13,484 nucleotides of DNA from contig DASQWR010000222.1 in NCBI GenBank assembly GCA_035640155.1, positions 1 through 13,484 of the forward strand, given 5' to 3'. Positions 13,086-13,484 of this stretch are shown piece after piece. Position 1 is the stretch's first letter; every line of letters starts with the position of its first letter. A program made the translations under genes and the position numbers. Under the pieces are notes generated by a model. It was given only the letters and a program-made list of their open reading frames with translations. It made no database searches and was not told the DNA's origin. Source of the stretch: JALYQB01 sp035640155 (GTDB lineage: Bacteria > Actinomycetota > Actinomycetes > Mycobacteriales > Pseudonocardiaceae).

Positions 13086-13484
13086 GTGGGTAATCCCAGT
13101 CTCGACACCGTGGACCGTGCCGCCGCCACCCCTGAGCATCCGCAGCCCTACCGCGAGCTCGGCCTAGCCGACGCCGAGTACTCCCGGATCCGGGTGATCC
13201 TGGGCCGCCGGCCCACCGACGCCGAGCTGGCGATGTACTCGGTGATGTGGAGCGAGCACTGCTCCTACAAGTCCTCCAAGGTGCACCTGCGGCACTTCGG
13301 TGAGACCACGACGCCGGCGATGCGGTCGGTGATGCTGGCGGGGATGGGGGAGAACGCCGGGGTGGTCGACGTCGGCGACGGATGGGCGGTCACCTTCAAG
13401 GTCGAGTCACACAACCACCCGTCCTACGTGGAGCCCTGCCAGGGTGCGGCGACGGGCGTGGGCGGCATCGTCCGCGACCTCATG
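13086..13484 (+). CDS. purL: FGAM synthetase large subunit PurL, 3' part beyond the window
   Basis: The first 133 codons of PurL are present. PurL uses ATP and ammonia from PurQ to turn FGAR into FGAM. After a short variable N-terminus the sequence shows YRELGLADAEYSRIRVILGR, RPTDAELAMYSVMWSEHCSY with the conserved SEHCSYKSS motif, MGENAGVVDVGDGWAVTFKV, then ESHNHPSYVEPCQGAATGVG and GGIVRDL. The spacing and absence of a large N-terminal domain fit the small bacterial PurL that works with separate PurS and PurQ. The GTG start is set by the homology start and the hexamer at 13074. The gene runs off the right edge in frame with no lesion. Confidence 0.95.
   Translation, partial: MGNPSLDTVDRAAATPEHPQPYRELGLADAEYSRIRVILGRRPTDAELAMYSVMWSEHCSYKSSKVHLRHFGETTTPAMRSVMLAGMGENAGVVDVGDGWAVTFKVESHNHPSYVEPCQGAATGVGGIVRDLM

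Overview
The window looks like chromosomal DNA of a high-GC actinomycete, most likely Pseudonocardiaceae or a close relative. The grounds are very GC-rich third codon positions, frequent GTG starts, a purS-purQ-purL purine cluster with apparent leaderless promoters, a WXG100-type protein, a SigE-family sigma factor and a PAC2 protein. The genus is inference; nothing in the window fixes it.

Left part (1-3053) is a graveyard of mobile and defence-related genes, with lower GC by eye than the rest. From left to right it holds: the 5' end of a macro-domain ADP-ribose hydrolase-like gene (minus strand, running off the window); the 3' part of an IS630-family transposase with two compensating frameshifts; a minus-strand fragment of the N-terminal helical region of a NACHT/STAND NTPase, with an in-frame stop and both ends lost; a plus-strand adenine DNA methyltransferase remnant that keeps only its NPPY region and its C-terminus; and, in a 4-nt overlap with it, a full-length but broken BsuBI/PstI-type restriction endonuclease (one nonsense codon, three frameshifts). 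The last two were evidently once a restriction-modification operon.

Middle part (3110-5876, minus strand) is an intact three-gene unit: a WXG100-like protein, a large GxSxG serine hydrolase starting inside the stop codon of the WXG100 gene, and a PAC2-family protein. The first two are candidates for a secreted or partner pair; this is the least characterised intact locus here.

Right part (5971-13484) is a purine biosynthesis region: purD, a class I/II aminotransferase, a SigE-type sigma factor with a membrane-anchored putative anti-sigma partner, purB, a convergent metallo-beta-lactamase-fold hydrolase, and purS-purQ-purL (purL runs off the right edge). PurD makes GAR; PurS, PurQ and PurL form FGAM synthetase; PurB acts at SAICAR and at adenylosuccinate. 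Five plus-strand genes (purD, the aminotransferase, purB, purS, purL) have a TANNNT -10-like hexamer 6-8 nt before a GTG start, and all but the aminotransferase clearly lack a Shine-Dalgarno sequence, which suggests leaderless mRNAs. No tRNA, rRNA or CRISPR array was seen.
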